Below, in pieces: positions 14,030 through 25,425 of a stretch of DNA of 64,000 nucleotides. Made by a program: the position numbers and the translations under genes. The stretch spans positions 78,989,894 to 79,053,893 of the forward strand of contig CM042010.1 in NCBI GenBank assembly GCA_023525715.1, written 5' to 3'. Below the pieces are notes generated by a model. The model had not been told where the DNA came from. It did not search any database and saw only the letters and a program-made list of their open reading frames with translations. The DNA is from Cichorium intybus. Lineage: Eukaryota; Streptophyta; Magnoliopsida; Asterales; Asteraceae. The stretch's first letter is position 1; each line of letters begins with the position of its first letter.

Positions 14030-14310
14030 TCTGATTCCTTCTCAAAGCCTAGTGATGACTAAATGTTCTTTCACTTGCCTAATCCTGAACTCATTCAGGA
14101 CTGTCCTAACTCCCACTTTTTCCTTAGAACATGAGTCCTTTCTAAAAGAGCTCTTCTTTCACAGATACAATGGGATAGCCAATGAAACGACATTGCTGAT
14201 CAGGTTCAGGCTAGTCATGAGGTTCGTACGAACGCTACATGACCCTGGACTTTCTATGTACAAGTGGGACGATCCCAGCTTTACATTTCAGACAGTGTCT
14301 GCATAACCTA
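14030..14310 (-). pseudogene. Copia integrase-region remnant
   Basis: Minus-strand translation near 14170-14250 gives HVAFVRTSHD then PEPDQQCRFIGYP. This resembles the segment downstream of the copia integrase core (AFVRR..HDKL.PR...C.FIGYP). Several stops interrupt it. The short plus-strand open frame across the same bases is a mirror of this remnant. It marks where the integrase C-terminal region lay; no DDE core was recognised with confidence. Confidence 0.5.
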
Positions 14311-15280
14311 CTTAGTCTAAGATGTGGTCGGAATATGGTTTCTATGGTCTGACTGGTTGAATATTTAATGCATCAGAAACTAATTGAAGATGTATCTCAT
14401 ACATCGAGGATCGAACTATTTGAACCAATGCTCCATCATCTTCCCTAAGACACATTATAACCATTAATGTTTTTGGAAGAGGATATAATGTGAAACATTT
14501 TTCTCAGTTTATGTTGTCACTCAAATTCTTGTTGATCTTATACTTCCTTTGAAGTTCTTGAACTGTTCAAGGTTTCAATTCAATCGCTTATTCTGATAAG
14601 CGAACCCATATTCGTCATACTAATTGACAAATATCGTGAAGTATAACTAATTGTGTTTTTTTTTAAGATTCGAGCAATACACAGTAACTGATGTGTCCAT
14701 TGCTCATAATCTTAATGTCTTTTACATCTCTATGACTTTGTTAATTTGTTCAAGATATGCAATCATCATCTGACTCCAAGTCAACTGATTCCAAAATCCT
14801 ATCCATTAGATCTTTGGGTGATTCATTTCTTGCCATAAATGATTTTATTAAGAACTCAATTCATCATGTGACTCTAAGTCAAATGATTCCAAAGTCCTGT
14901 CCAACTGGACCTTTGGTTGAATTGATCCTTATAAAATTTACTTTAACAATCATAGATGGCACAATTCATGAATCCAAACAATTTGGATGTATCAACATTC
15001 AAGTTATTGTTATTCATGCAATCAACATACTCATACAAAATTTCAAGGATAATTTAAACAAAAGGAAAATCAACATTTTATAAAAACAAAATATCCTTGA
15101 ACAATGTACAATATGACAGACAATGTCGCACGTATCTAATAAGCTAATAACAAGATCATAATATCTAACTAAACTTCAAAACTGCATGAGCTTCAGATCC
15201 AATCTGAATACTCTCTTATGCAACAACATCCCGCATCCTACAGAGTCCACGCATACAGAGCAAATGTGAGAAACACATCC
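14311..15280 (-). other. Unrecognised decayed interior of the copia element
   Basis: By position this should be protease-to-integrase sequence, but I recognise no catalytic motif. It holds an imperfect ~114-bp direct repeat (about 14757 and 14871, with ctccaagtcaactgattcc and ctctaagtcaaatgattcc) and small hairpins such as cgcttat/ataagcg near 14585. Open frames here are short and unconvincing. Confidence 0.5.
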
Positions 15281-15950
15281 TGTATCAAGGAATTTAGGAT
15301 CAAGAGTTCTGAGTTTTAAGATATTCCTGAGTTGCCAAACCGTTCGGCTTCAGAGCATTTTTCCAATCTTTCTGTGACTGTGTCCCACTTTGTGGATTCC
15401 CAGTTTGAGACATCGAAAAACCGGTCCAGACGATCTGGATCATTTCATGATATGCCTTATTACTGGACTCAATCCTGAAACAGCCGAATCAATGGAACTA
15501 TGCTTCTCCATGAACGACTCATACAGAGTCAAAATTGAATGCATTCCCATGATAGTCTTACCCTGGTTTCCCTTTCTGTACATCTGGATGAACAGATCAG
15601 CGAGTCAAGCTAATGCTTAACTCCCGATCAAAAGGAGGAACCAATTTTATACAGTTCACCTATGTATCATCCCTTAATCTCGAGAACATGCAAATGGGTG
15701 CCACTTCATTCTAGCTTGCACACTTCAAATTCCTAGTTCGTTCCTTTTCAACCGGTTCTCGGAACCTTTCCTCAACCAGGTGTGCTAACTCATCTGACTC
15801 TAGGAATTCTAAATCCCTGTGGAACTCGGGGTCAATAATCAATAGCATGAGGCAACGAACTTCCTTTGACTCAATAGTCAAGGGGTCATGCTCATCACAA
15901 GCTACTGCATGATGCCATGCTTTGGTAGAACAAGGAGCAGACACTTAACC
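15281..15950 (-). pseudogene. Copia gag and protease remnant
   Basis: The minus-strand frame 15944-15711 includes VRCLMLLIIDPEFHRDLEFL, a helical stretch like the gag domain of plant copia elements. Downstream, broken frames read KTIMGMHSILTLYESFMEKH (near 15500-15560), matching the conserved KTIMELHGML region of gag. Then DTGCVSHIC (near 15285-15320) matches the protease DTGC.SHIC box with its catalytic Asp. The order gag then protease on the minus strand fits the primer site at 17328. Several stops and at least one frameshift make it non-functional. Resemblance is from memory of family motifs. Confidence 0.55.
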
Positions 15951-16426
15951 AAATATGGTATGCCAGCAAAACTAAGAACCATTCTCTATTTGTGAAGCCA
16001 TACCATAAAATTCTGGCCAATCAGCCTTACCATATTTAACAGGTGCTTTCTAAAACTCTCAGAAATGGGTGAAGGAGGATAAGGAGGAGAAAGACACTTT
16101 CTTTAGACATCTATAAAATTTGAACTTATTAGTTTAACTTTAATCATTCTTAAACAATTACCCAATTATATTATTTAACAAGGCTAGTACCCAAAATACC
16201 CCATCTATGCTGTGAAGAAGGATGTCGTAATCACAACACAGTGGTCATTAAGGTAGATATACATTTATCAATTTCAATCTTATGAAATTCCTAGATCTGT
16301 GAGAATCATTGAACTGTTCAATGGCATGTTTAATCTCGGATATGCTCTACTGTTTGTGACTGGGATGCCGAGGATCACAAACTAGATGTGAATAACCATG
16401 CAAATTAGCTTGGTAACCTTAATGTC

Positions 16427-16486
16427 ATTTATCATCTCTAATTGATGTGCCGGTTAACCACACACGCTCCATCAACAATGATAAAT
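16427..16486. other. Palindromic cassette 3 with shared centre
   Basis: Left arm atttatcat, six bases, ttgatg (16427-16447) pairs with right arm catcaa, two bases, atgataaat (16470-16486). The centre is tgccggttaaccacacacg followed by ctc (16448-16469). Weaker pairing (ggtaa with ttacc) continues outward. Confidence 0.75.
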
Positions 16487-16497
16487 CATGAGAAACC

Positions 16498-16575
16498 CAT
16501 TACCACTCTTTATGAGCCCCTATTAGTGTGTCGGTTAACCACACACTCTCCAATAGTGTCTCATAAAGTGTAATG
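16498..16575. other. Palindromic cassette 4 with shared centre
   Basis: The left arm from cattaccactctttatgag to ctattag pairs with the right arm from caatagtg to tcataaagtgtaatg over nearly its whole length. The centre is tgtcggttaaccacacact followed by ctc (16529-16550). The arms differ completely from those of the other cassettes. Confidence 0.75.
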
Positions 16576-17252
16576 TGTAATTTCATGGATTAGCATCTTT
16601 TCACATTTTTCTTAAAGTAACTAGATTTGGAATTTTATAAAGCCGTTCTAGTACTTTGATTAATAACATTATACTTTTAATGAAATTAAGCTATCCTATC
16701 AAACCCGTTCGGCTAACGACCCTCCACAGATCAAGAGAGCGGTGGGTGAGAGTGGACACCCATTAGATCGCCATTTTATAGGCAGTCTCCTTATACCCTC
16801 CTTATAGATCAGCTTCGTGAATGAGGCGTACTATTGATTTGACTGACCAATTATCTTATACATATAATATTAACTTTTAATAATAATATATATAAAATGT
16901 ATTTTAAACTCTTTAAAATATTAATGGTTTAATTTTTTAATTTTTCGAAATTAACTATTAATTTTAAAATTAAATTTAAACCTTTAAATGATTTAATTTA
17001 TCCTTTAATTAAACAATTAATTAAATTAATTAAATCTAGGTAGGCATCACAAATTAATCAAATTAATTTAATCCTATCTTAAACCCCTAAATCTCGAAAA
17101 TAGCAATTAAGTGGGTTTAAGGTTTCCATTTATTAAATAATCACAATTACCAAAAATAGAAAAACCTTCCAAAACCCTAACACAAAATCGCAGACAAGGG
17201 GGGAGGAGGCTAGGGTTTCAAAAACCCTAACACTAAGTTCGATTAGGCCTCT

Positions 17253-17281
17253 TTTAGGGTTTAGCTTCTATAAACCCTAAA
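17253..17281. other. Telo-box inverted repeat
   Basis: tttagggttta (17253-17263) and taaaccctaaa (17271-17281) form a perfect 11-bp inverted repeat around a 7-base loop. Further AAACCCTAA copies lie at 17171 and 17221 and TAGGGTTT at 17211. The AAACCCTAA telo-box is a known plant promoter and leader element; here it sits in the leader next to the primer site. Confidence 0.7.
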
Positions 17282-17327
17282 TATGAGGATAACAATTATA
17301 GCAATTCAATTAGAAAACTACCAAAAA

Positions 17328-17340
17328 GCTCTAATACCAC
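17328..17340 (-). other. Primer binding site
   Basis: Minus-strand GTGGTATTAGAGC is one base from the usual tRNA-iMet complement TGGTATCAGAGC. It lies 13 bases inside the right LTR and fixes the element's orientation. Confidence 0.75.
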
Positions 17341-17353
17341 TGAAAAGTTTTTT

Positions 17354-18074
17354 TGCAATCTATGAACTAAAATCCTAAGTTCACATGCAACCTAGATTGG
17401 ATCTATGTTTTCTAACTTTGAACATATAATAAAAGCCCTAAAGGCCAAAAAAAAAACTACCAAAAAGAAATAAAGAAGACAAACTAACCTTTTGATCCTT
17501 AGATCTCTTGGAAGCAAGCACCACAACTGTCGTGCCTCTAATGGCTCACACCCAGAACCAAGCAAGTAAGAAAACAAGAGAGGAGAAGGGTAGAAACCCT
17601 TAGAAGTTCGTGGCTTATGAGGGGTGGAAGATGCCTTTATTTATAGCCTCCAGGTGATAAGCAATAAGGAGTATAACTGTCTTATTTAACTACTTATCAC
17701 TGCCATAAATTATGTCAATACCCATTAAGGAATGAGAAACCCTAAGCCCTTAGGCCCTAATTTCGTCCAAACCCATATGGGCAACCCTAATTGTCTATTG
17801 CTCAACTATTGAACAATTACAGTTCAGCCCCTGCACTTTTAATTAATCCAATTAATCCCAAAATTAATTTTAATTAATTTCTGATCAATTATTAATTAAA
17901 TATTATGATTTCTAATTAACATATTATTCTCATAATATATTAACAAATTATATTTCTCTCTCTTTAAGTTATCTTGTCCTCTGGTATGTTTTGAGGGCAA
18001 CCCAAAAGGACTGTGTTGCCATCAATAAAGTATATTCCTAAATTATAGTCATGGCTTAGACACCTAATCCAACA
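17354..18074 (-). mobile_element. 5' LTR of the decayed copia element
   Basis: 721 bp, TGCAATC to CCAACA on the plus strand. The minus-strand TATA box CTATAAATAAAGG lies at about 17635-17647. It retains the TATA-side segment lost from the left LTR and lacks a ~40-bp stretch that the left LTR has. Confidence 0.88.
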
Positions 18075-20965
18075 CATAACCCATCGCAACTCTGCATAAT
18101 GGTCTATAACCATAACAACCCTTCATAATGGTCCATAACCCATAAAAACCTTCATAATAGTCAATAACCCATCACAACCCTTCATAATTAACCATAACCC
18201 ATCATAACACTTGATAATGGTCCATACCACATCGCAACCCTGCATAATGATCCATAACCACAACAACCCTTCATAATGGTCTATAACCCATACAAACCTT
18301 CATAATGGTCCATAACCCATCACAACCCATGATAATGGTCCATAACCAAACACAACCCTTTCTATGCTCCACAACCCATCACAACTCTTCATAATTAACC
18401 ATAACCTATCACAACCCCACATAATGGTCCATAACCTATCATAACCCTTCATAGTTGTCCATAACCCATCACAACCTTCATAATGGTCCTTAACCCATCA
18501 CAACCCTTTATAATGGTCCATACCCATCACAACCTTCATAATGGTCTATAACCCATCACAACCCTTTATAATGGTCTATAACCCATCACAACCCTTCATA
18601 ATTGAGCATAACCCATCACAACCCTTCATAATGGTCCATAACCCAACACAACATTTTCTATGGTCCATCACCCATAACAACCCTTCATAAATGACCATAA
18701 CCTATCACAACCGTTCATAATGGTCAATAACCCATCATAATCCTTCATAATGGTTCATAACCCATCACAACATTCATAACAGTACATAACCTATATAACC
18801 CTTCATAACGGTCCATAACCCATCACAGCCCTTTCTAATGGTCTATAACCCATCACAACCCTTTCTATGGTCCAAAACCCATCACAACCCTATTAATGGT
18901 CCATAACCATAACAACCCTTCATAATGGTCCATAACACATACTAACCTTCATAACATTCTATAACCCATCACAACCCTTCATAATTAACCATAACCCATC
19001 ACAACCCTTCATAATAGACCATAACCCATCACAATCCTTAATATGGTCCATAACCCACCACAACTCTTACGATGGTCCATAACCCATCACAACCCTTCAT
19101 AATTAACCATAATCCATCACTACACTTCATAATGATCCATAACCCATCGCCACCCTGCATAATGGTCCATAACCATAATAACCCTTCATAATTGTCCATA
19201 ACGCATACAAACCATCATCATGGTCCATAACCCATCACAACCCTTCATAATGGTCCATAACCCATCACAACCATTCATAATGGTCCATAACCCAACACAA
19301 CGTTTTCTATGGTCCATAACCTATCACAATTCTTCATAATTGACCATAACATATCAAAACCCCTCATAACGGTCCATAACCCATCATTACCCTTCATAGT
19401 GGTCCATAACCCATCACAACCTTCATAATGGTCCTTAACCCATCACAACCCTTTATAATGGTCCATAATCCATCACAACCTTCATAACGGTCCATAACCA
19501 ATCAGAACCCTTTATAATGGTCCATAACCCATCACAACCCTTCATAATTGAGCATAACCCATCACAACCCTTCATAATGGTCCATAACCCAACACAACCT
19601 TTTCTATGGTCCATAACCCATAACAACCCTTTATAATTGACCATAACCTATCACAACCCTTCATACTGGTCAATAACCCATCTTAATCCTTCATAATGGT
19701 TCATAACCCATCAGTACATAACCCATACAACCCTTCATAACGGTCCATAACCCATCACAGCCCTTTCTAATGGTCCATAACCCATCACAACCCTTTCTAT
19801 GGTCCATAACCTATCGCAACCCTACATAATGGTCCATAACCATAAAAACCCTTCATAATGGTGCATAACCCATACTAACCTTCATAACAGTCCATAACCC
19901 ATCAGAACCCTTCATAATTGACCATAACTCATCACAACCCTTCATAATTGACCATAACCCATCACAATCCTTCCTATGGTCCATAGCCCAGCACAACCCT
20001 TACTATGGTCCATAACCCATCACAACCCTTCATAATTAACCATAATCCATCACAACACTTCATAATGGTCCATAACCCATCGCAACTCTATATAATGGTC
20101 CATAACCATAATAACCCTTCATAATTGTCTATAACGCATACGGGTTTCATCATCATGATCCATAACCCATCACAACCCTTCATAATGGTCCATAACCCAT
20201 CACAACCCTTCATAATGGTCCATAACGCAACACAACGCTTTCTATGGTCCATAACCCATCACAACTCTTCATAATTGCCCATAACCTATCAAAACCCCTC
20301 ATAATGGTCCATAACCCATAATAACCCTTCATAGTGGTCCATAACCCATCACAACCTTCATAATGGACCATAACCCATCACAACCCTTTATAATGGTCCA
20401 TAACCCGTAAAACCTTTCATAATGGTCCATAACCCATAAAACCCTTCATAATGGTCCATAACCCATCACAACCCTTTATAATAGTCAATAACCCATCACA
20501 ACCCTTCATAATTAAACATAACCCATCACAGACCTTCATAATGGTCCATAACCTAACACAACCCTTTCTATGGTCCGTAACCCATAACAACCCTTCATAA
20601 TTGACCATAACCTATCATAACCCTTCATAATGGTCAATAACCCATCATAATCCTTGATAATGGTTCTTAACCCATCTCAACCTTCATAATAGTACATAAC
20701 CCATACAACCCTTCATAACAGTCCATAACCCATCACAACCCTTTCTAATGGTCCATAACCCATCACAACCCTTTCTATAGTCCATAACCCATCACAACCC
20801 TGCATAATTGTCCAAAACCATAAGAACCCTTCATAATGGACCATAACCCATACAAACATTCATAACAATCCATAACCCATCACAACCCTTCATAATAGAC
20901 CACAACCCATCACAACCCTTCATAATTGACCCTAACCCATCATAACCCTTCCTATGGTCCATAAC
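18075..20965. repeat. ~30-bp satellite array, block 2
   Basis: Same unit and variants as block 1, including the cgggtttcatcatcatg variant at 20141 that matches 4311 and 7758. No gene; the minus-strand open frames at 19453 and 20417 are repeat artefacts. Confidence 0.97.
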
Positions 20966-21111
20966 TGTAACTCCTGTTCCGCCGAGTCGCGGCCCGGACT
21001 AATCCGCGGCGCGGTTTTAGGAAGAATCTGGAATCGCGAAGGACTTGTACGCGCGGCGCGGTTTGGAAGAACCCGCGGCGCGGTGCGCCGCTAATATGAA
21101 AAACCCTAATT
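20966..21111 (+). mobile_element. Truncated 5' LTR fragment
   Basis: It matches the start of the 3' LTR at 23976 (TGTAA..CC.GTTCC.CCGAGTCGC onward) through aaaaaccctaat, then stops abruptly. Very rich in CGCGGCGCGG-type motifs. The join to pol at ~21111 keeps an open frame, so the first ~22 codons of the 603-codon frame starting at 21045 are LTR-derived. Confidence 0.9.
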
Positions 21112-23963
21112 TAAGATCGGTGGTTCGGGATTTTCCTGATGTTTTTCCTGAGGACCTTCCTGGCGTACCGCCAGAGAGACGGGTGGAAATTAAGATCGAC
21201 TTAACTCCCGGTGCCGCTCCAATAGCTAAAGCACCGTATCGTCTTGTGCCTCCAGAGATGCTGGAGTTGTCTATTCAACTTCGGCAGTTACTGGATAAGG
21301 GATTTATTCGACCCAGTTGCTCACCGTGGGGAGCGCCTATTTTCTTTGTTAAGAAGAAGGATGGTTCCAATAGGATGTGCATAGATTATCGTGAGCTGAA
21401 CAAGCTTACGGTGAAGAATCGATATCCATTACCTCGCATCGACGACTTAGTCGATCAACTACAGGGCGCTTCGTGGTTTTCAAATATTGATTTGCTGTCA
21501 GGATACCATCAAATGCGAGTACGGGAGGAAGACATCCCAAAAACGGCTTTTCGGACGAGGTACGGCCACTTCGAGTTTGTAGTGATGCCGTTTGGACTGA
21601 CCAATTCCCCTGCAGCTTTTATGGACTTAATGAACCGGGTGTGTCGACCGATGTTGGATCAGTCGGTTATAGTTTTCATTGACGATATCTTAGTTTACTC
21701 TCGGAGCAGGGAGCAACACGAACAACATTTAAGGGAAGTATTGGAGACCTTAAGGAAGGAGAAGCTTTATGAAAAATTATCCAAGTGTGACTTTTGGCTG
21801 CAGGAGGTCCAGTTTTTGGGTCATATCGTCAACGAGCAAGGAATCATGGTAGACCCAGCTAAGGTGGAGGCCGTGATGCGGTGGGAGGTTCCGAAGACTC
21901 CCTCAGAGATTAGAAGTTTCTTGGGTCTGGCTGGTTATTATCGTCTTTTCATCCAAGACTTCTCAAAGGTTGCGGTACCTTTGACTCGGGTAACTAACAA
22001 AAACACTGCTTTTCGGTGGGGTGAGGAGCAGCAGCAGGCTTTTGAGACTTTGCAGCGGAAATTGTGTGAAGCTCCAGTTTTAACCTTGCTTGAAGGCATG
22101 GAGGATATGGTAGTTTATTGCGATGCATCTATCTCGGGATTGGGGACAGTCTTGATGCAACGAGACAGGGTGATTGCTTACGCCTCGCGACAGTTGAAGC
22201 CCCATGAGGCTAACTATCCTACTCATGATTTGGAATTGGGAGCTGTGGTTTTCGCTCTCAAGATTTGGAGACACTATTTGTATGGAGTGAAGTGTACCAT
22301 CTATACCGACCACAGGAGTTTGAAGTATCTGATAGATCAGGCCAATCTCAATATGAGACAGAGGAGATGGTTAGATGTATTGAAAGACTATGATTGTGAG
22401 ATACACTATCACCTTGGAAAGGCCAATATGGTAGCAGATGCGTTAAGTCGTAAGGCTTCAGGTGCACCCCTTCAGGGCGTTTGTCTAAGGATGACAATTG
22501 TGACACCGCTGCTTGAGCTGATAAGGAAGGCTCAGGTGGAAGCAAGCAAGAGCGAAAATCAAAAAGGTGAAAGAATTGTGGGTCAGTTGGCAGCTATGGT
22601 CAAAGATAGTAGAGATTTGTTAACTTGCAATGAGAGAATTTGGGTACCGAAGCTGGGCGGGGTTCGTCAAACCCTATTGGAGGAGGCACATAAATCCAAG
22701 TTCTCTATCCACCCAGGAGCAACTAAAATGTATAGGGATCTGCGCGAATATTATTGGTGGCCAGGCATGAAGAGGGAAGTAGCTTGGTTTATTGAAAGAT
22801 GCATGACCTGTCGTAGGGTCAAGGCCGAGCACCAACGGCCTCATGGTAGATTGTAGCCTCTTGAGATCACAGAATGGAAATGGGAGCATATCACAATGGA
22901 TTTTATCACGAAGTTGCCAAGAACCCCTCGACATATGGACACCATTTGGGTTATCGTGGATAGGTTGACTAAAAGTGCTCATTCCCTCCCCATTCAAGAG
23001 ACCTTCTCTACAAAGGAATTGGCTAAGGTCTACGTAGACGATATTATCTCTCGGCATGGTATACCGGTTTTGGTGATATCCGACCGGGATGTCCGATTTA
23101 CGTCTAGGTTTTGGAAAAGTTTCATGAGGAATTAGGCACTCGCCTTCATTTCAGTACGGCATATCACCCTCAGACGGATGGGGAGAGTGAAAGGACGATT
23201 CAAACACTGGAGGATATGCTTAGGGCATGTGTTATCGATTTTGGCGGGAGTTGGGATTCCCATCTCCCTTTAGCTGAGTTTTCCTATAATAACAGTTATC
23301 ACGCGAGCATTTGCAGGGCTCCCTTCGAAATGTTGTATGGAAGGAATTTTCGGACTCCTATATTGCTGGAGCGAGGTTGGCCAGCGGGTATTGGGTAGTA
23401 CTAAGGTAGTACTCAAGACAACTGAGCTAATTCAGAAGGTTCGGGAGAGGTTGTTAACGGCTCAGAGTCGACAGAAAAGTTATGCAGATCGGCGACGGTC
23501 CGATCTCGAGTTTCAAGTTGGGGATTATGTTCTTCTTAAGGTGTCACCTTGGAAGGGAGTCATTCGTTTTAGGAATCGAGGAAAGCTTGGCCCTAGGTAT
23601 ATTGGACCTTATCGAATCATCGCCCGAGTAGGTAAGGTAGCTTACCGGTTGGAGCTGCCCGAGCAGCTTAGTCAGATTCACGACACGTTCCACGTTTCAC
23701 AACTCAGGAAGTGCGTTACTGAGGAATCTACAATAGTGCCTTTGGAGGATATTCAATTAGATGAATGCCTAAATTATGTGGAGCGACCAATTGCCATCAT
23801 TGAAAGGAAGATAAAGACTTTACAAAATAAAACAATAGGATTAGTTAAGGTGCAGTGGCAACATCGTAAAGGGTCCGAGTGGACTTGGAACCGGAGGAAG
23901 AAATGCGAAGGCATTACCCAGACTTGTTTGCAGGCGTGGATTTCGGAGACGAAATCCAGTTAA
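21045..23963 (+). pseudogene. Gypsy pol pseudogene: RT, RNase H, integrase, chromodomain
   Basis: The first frame (21045-22856) begins in LTR sequence, then gives the RT entry region (DFPDVFPEDLPGVPPE), the catalytic box VFIDDIL, RNase H (VYCDASISGLG, YTDHRSLKYL, ADALSRK) and the integrase zinc finger (HPGATKMYRDL ... CMTC). A TAG at 22854-22856, where a CAG is expected, breaks it. The same frame resumes at 22857 with the integrase core (MDFITKLPR, VIVDRLTKSAH). A 1-base loss in an A run near 23113, a 1-base gain near 23363 and a 1-base loss near 23888 shift the frame; the last one destroys the acidic chromodomain tail. Gag and protease are missing through the 5' deletion, so it cannot move on its own. 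Confidence 0.93.
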
Positions 23964-23975
23964 GTGGGGGAGAAT
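23962..23975 (+). other. Polypurine tract
   Basis: AAGTGGGGGAGAAT lies directly before the TGTAAG start of the 3' LTR, as in other plant gypsy elements. Confidence 0.85.
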
Positions 23976-25425
23976 TGTAAGACCCGTTCCACCGAGTCGC
24001 GGCCCAGACTAATCTGCGGCGTGGCTTTAAGATGAATCTGGAATCGCGAAGGACTTGTACGCGCGGCGCGGTTCGGAAGAACCCGCGGCGCGGTGCGCCG
24101 CTAATATGAAAAACCCTAATTCGGATTTAAACGCCTATATAAAGGGTCCCAGCCCTAGGGTTCGTGTTTTTGGGAAATTTCTAGAGTGGAGTCGACTGGT
24201 TTCAGCAGAGGCTCTTTGGTTCCAAGGCTTTGAAGGTTTGAAGGAAGAGATACAACGTGGGGAAAGGCTGGTAGTCGATCGGGTGCATTCATGTGTTCTC
24301 CAGAAGCATGGTAAGAGGATCTACCTTTTGATATTTCATTTTATCTTGTATTAAGGTGTTATCCCTTGGCTAGTAGTCTTAGATGACTTGTAACACTTAG
24401 GGTTTTGACCAAGGACATGCGTGGACTTGCATGTCCATAAGGAAGTGATCTTAGGGTAGTTTTTGATCCGAGGAAGGGTATGGAGTGAAACCCTAGCCGA
24501 TGACTGAACTGATTTAGGGCTTAGAAGACTTTGGATTAATACGAGTCTGCGGCACGGACAGGCTATGTCAGCGACGCAGGTTCGGCTAAGCCCCGTAACT
24601 ATGCGGAGATAGCCGCGACGCGTAGGGTGAGGAGCCACGTCGCGACGAGCGGCTGTTTGACCCAAAAGCTTAGTTTCGACCCGTGTTGGTTACCAAACGT
24701 AGGGACTGACCTTTAGGTAAGTATATAGAAGTTTAGTCAGTGCTTGACATGTTGTGTATGTGGGATATAGGTGTGTGGACGAGCTAAGTGGGGATATTAA
24801 AGTATATCTGTGCGGTTTCGAATCAGGTGAGTATCCTCACTTTACTATATGATGTTGCGTGTTAGGCATCTTGTATGTTATTTACAGTTATATGATTTGC
24901 TCTATATCCGTGGTTATTTGTTGTTGGGCTCAGTACTGATGTGTGTCCCCTCGTAGCTGTTGTATGGCGAGTTGGACTATTGTCTTGTCCCATAGCTGTT
25001 GTATGATGGGCTGGGCCATAACCGGGAATCCATAGTTGTTGTATGATGGGTAGAACCTTCCCGTGTCCATAGCTGTTGTATGATGGACCCCCGTAGCTGT
25101 TGTATGGCGGGTAAGGTCGGGTCGTTCTTGAGGACGGGTTGTTTAACGTGTGGGCATGTATGGTAATTTGTGGACTAACTAAGATTTAAGCTTACCCGTT
25201 GATTTTATAACATTTCAGGTATTTCAAATAACAAAGGGAAGGGCAAGGCTTGACGGCAGCGCATCGCATACAAGAGATTTCTTTAAATGAACTATATTAG
25301 TATTTTCAAATGTTTCCACTGTTGGTTTAAGTAATATGTTGAACAGTTTTACTTTTTGGAATAAATATTTTATTGGAACCTTGATAATAAATGAATTTTA
25401 GAAATTTTGAAATTGGGGCGTTACA
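23976..25425 (+). mobile_element. 3' LTR of the Tekay-like element
   Basis: 1450 bp, TGTAAGACCC to GGCGTTACA. A CpG-dense block with CGCGGCGCGG motifs (23995-24105) is followed by a telo-box-like aaaccctaat and a TATA box (ctatataaag, about 24135-24144). A second CpG-dense stretch lies at 24540-24660, and a five-copy minisatellite further downstream. The open frame at 24055-24354 runs through promoter and leader sequence and is not a gene. Confidence 0.9.
24950..25112 (+). repeat. LTR minisatellite, ctgttgtatg core
   Basis: Five copies of a core close to cgtagctgttgtatggcgg, at about 24953, 24999, 25031, 25069 and 25091, with uneven spacers. They lie downstream of the TATA box, in the part of the LTR expected to be transcribed. 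Confidence 0.85.

Larger units (their letters stand above)
15951..17327 (-). other. Long untranslated leader of the copia element
   Basis: About 1.4 kb between the primer site and the gag remnant without a convincing frame. It holds two palindromic cassettes (16427-16575), an AT-rich stretch (16850-17060) and a cluster of telo-box motifs (17171-17281). Confidence 0.5.
9257..18074 (-). mobile_element. Decayed Ty1/copia retrotransposon in satellite
   Basis: The element has two LTRs (9257-9906 and 17354-18074). A polypurine tract (minus-strand tccaagtgggagac, 9907-9920) adjoins the left LTR, and a primer site (minus-strand GTGGTATTAGAGC, 17328-17340) adjoins the right LTR, so it reads right to left. 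Remnants of gag, protease, integrase and reverse transcriptase lie in that order on the minus strand but are full of stops and shifts. No 5-bp target duplication is found: the left flank ends ...accttc and the right starts cataaccc, as if about nine satellite bases were lost. The left third carries a tandem duplication that includes part of an LTR. Confidence 0.85.
20966..25425 (+). mobile_element. Tekay-like Ty3/gypsy element with 5' deletion
   Basis: A plus-strand gypsy element with pol, polypurine tract and full 3' LTR. The left LTR survives only for its first ~146 bp, after which the sequence jumps into the RT region. Most of the 5' LTR, primer site, gag and protease are deleted. The chromodomain-like C-terminus and the LTR start TGTAAGACCC fit the Tekay/Del chromovirus group. 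The left flank is ccataac; the right flank is aacccagc, so the 5-bp duplication ataac is not clean. Confidence 0.9.

Noticed and set aside
14052..14306. 84-codon plus-strand frame
   Set aside because: The opposite strand carries the copia integrase remnant with recognisable FIGYP-type motifs, so this frame is its mirror.
14070..14660. Several further short hairpins in the decayed copia interior
   Set aside because: Some lie in recognisable coding remnants and pair over only 6-9 bp without a shared centre, so chance is enough to explain them.
9251..18080. Target-site duplication for the decayed copia element
   Set aside because: The flanking bases ccttc and catac-like cataa do not match; the satellite phase suggests a small deletion instead.
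24055..24354. 99-codon frame in the Tekay-like 3' LTR
   Set aside because: It crosses the TATA box and promoter; it is the same LTR reading that starts the fused pol frame at 21045.
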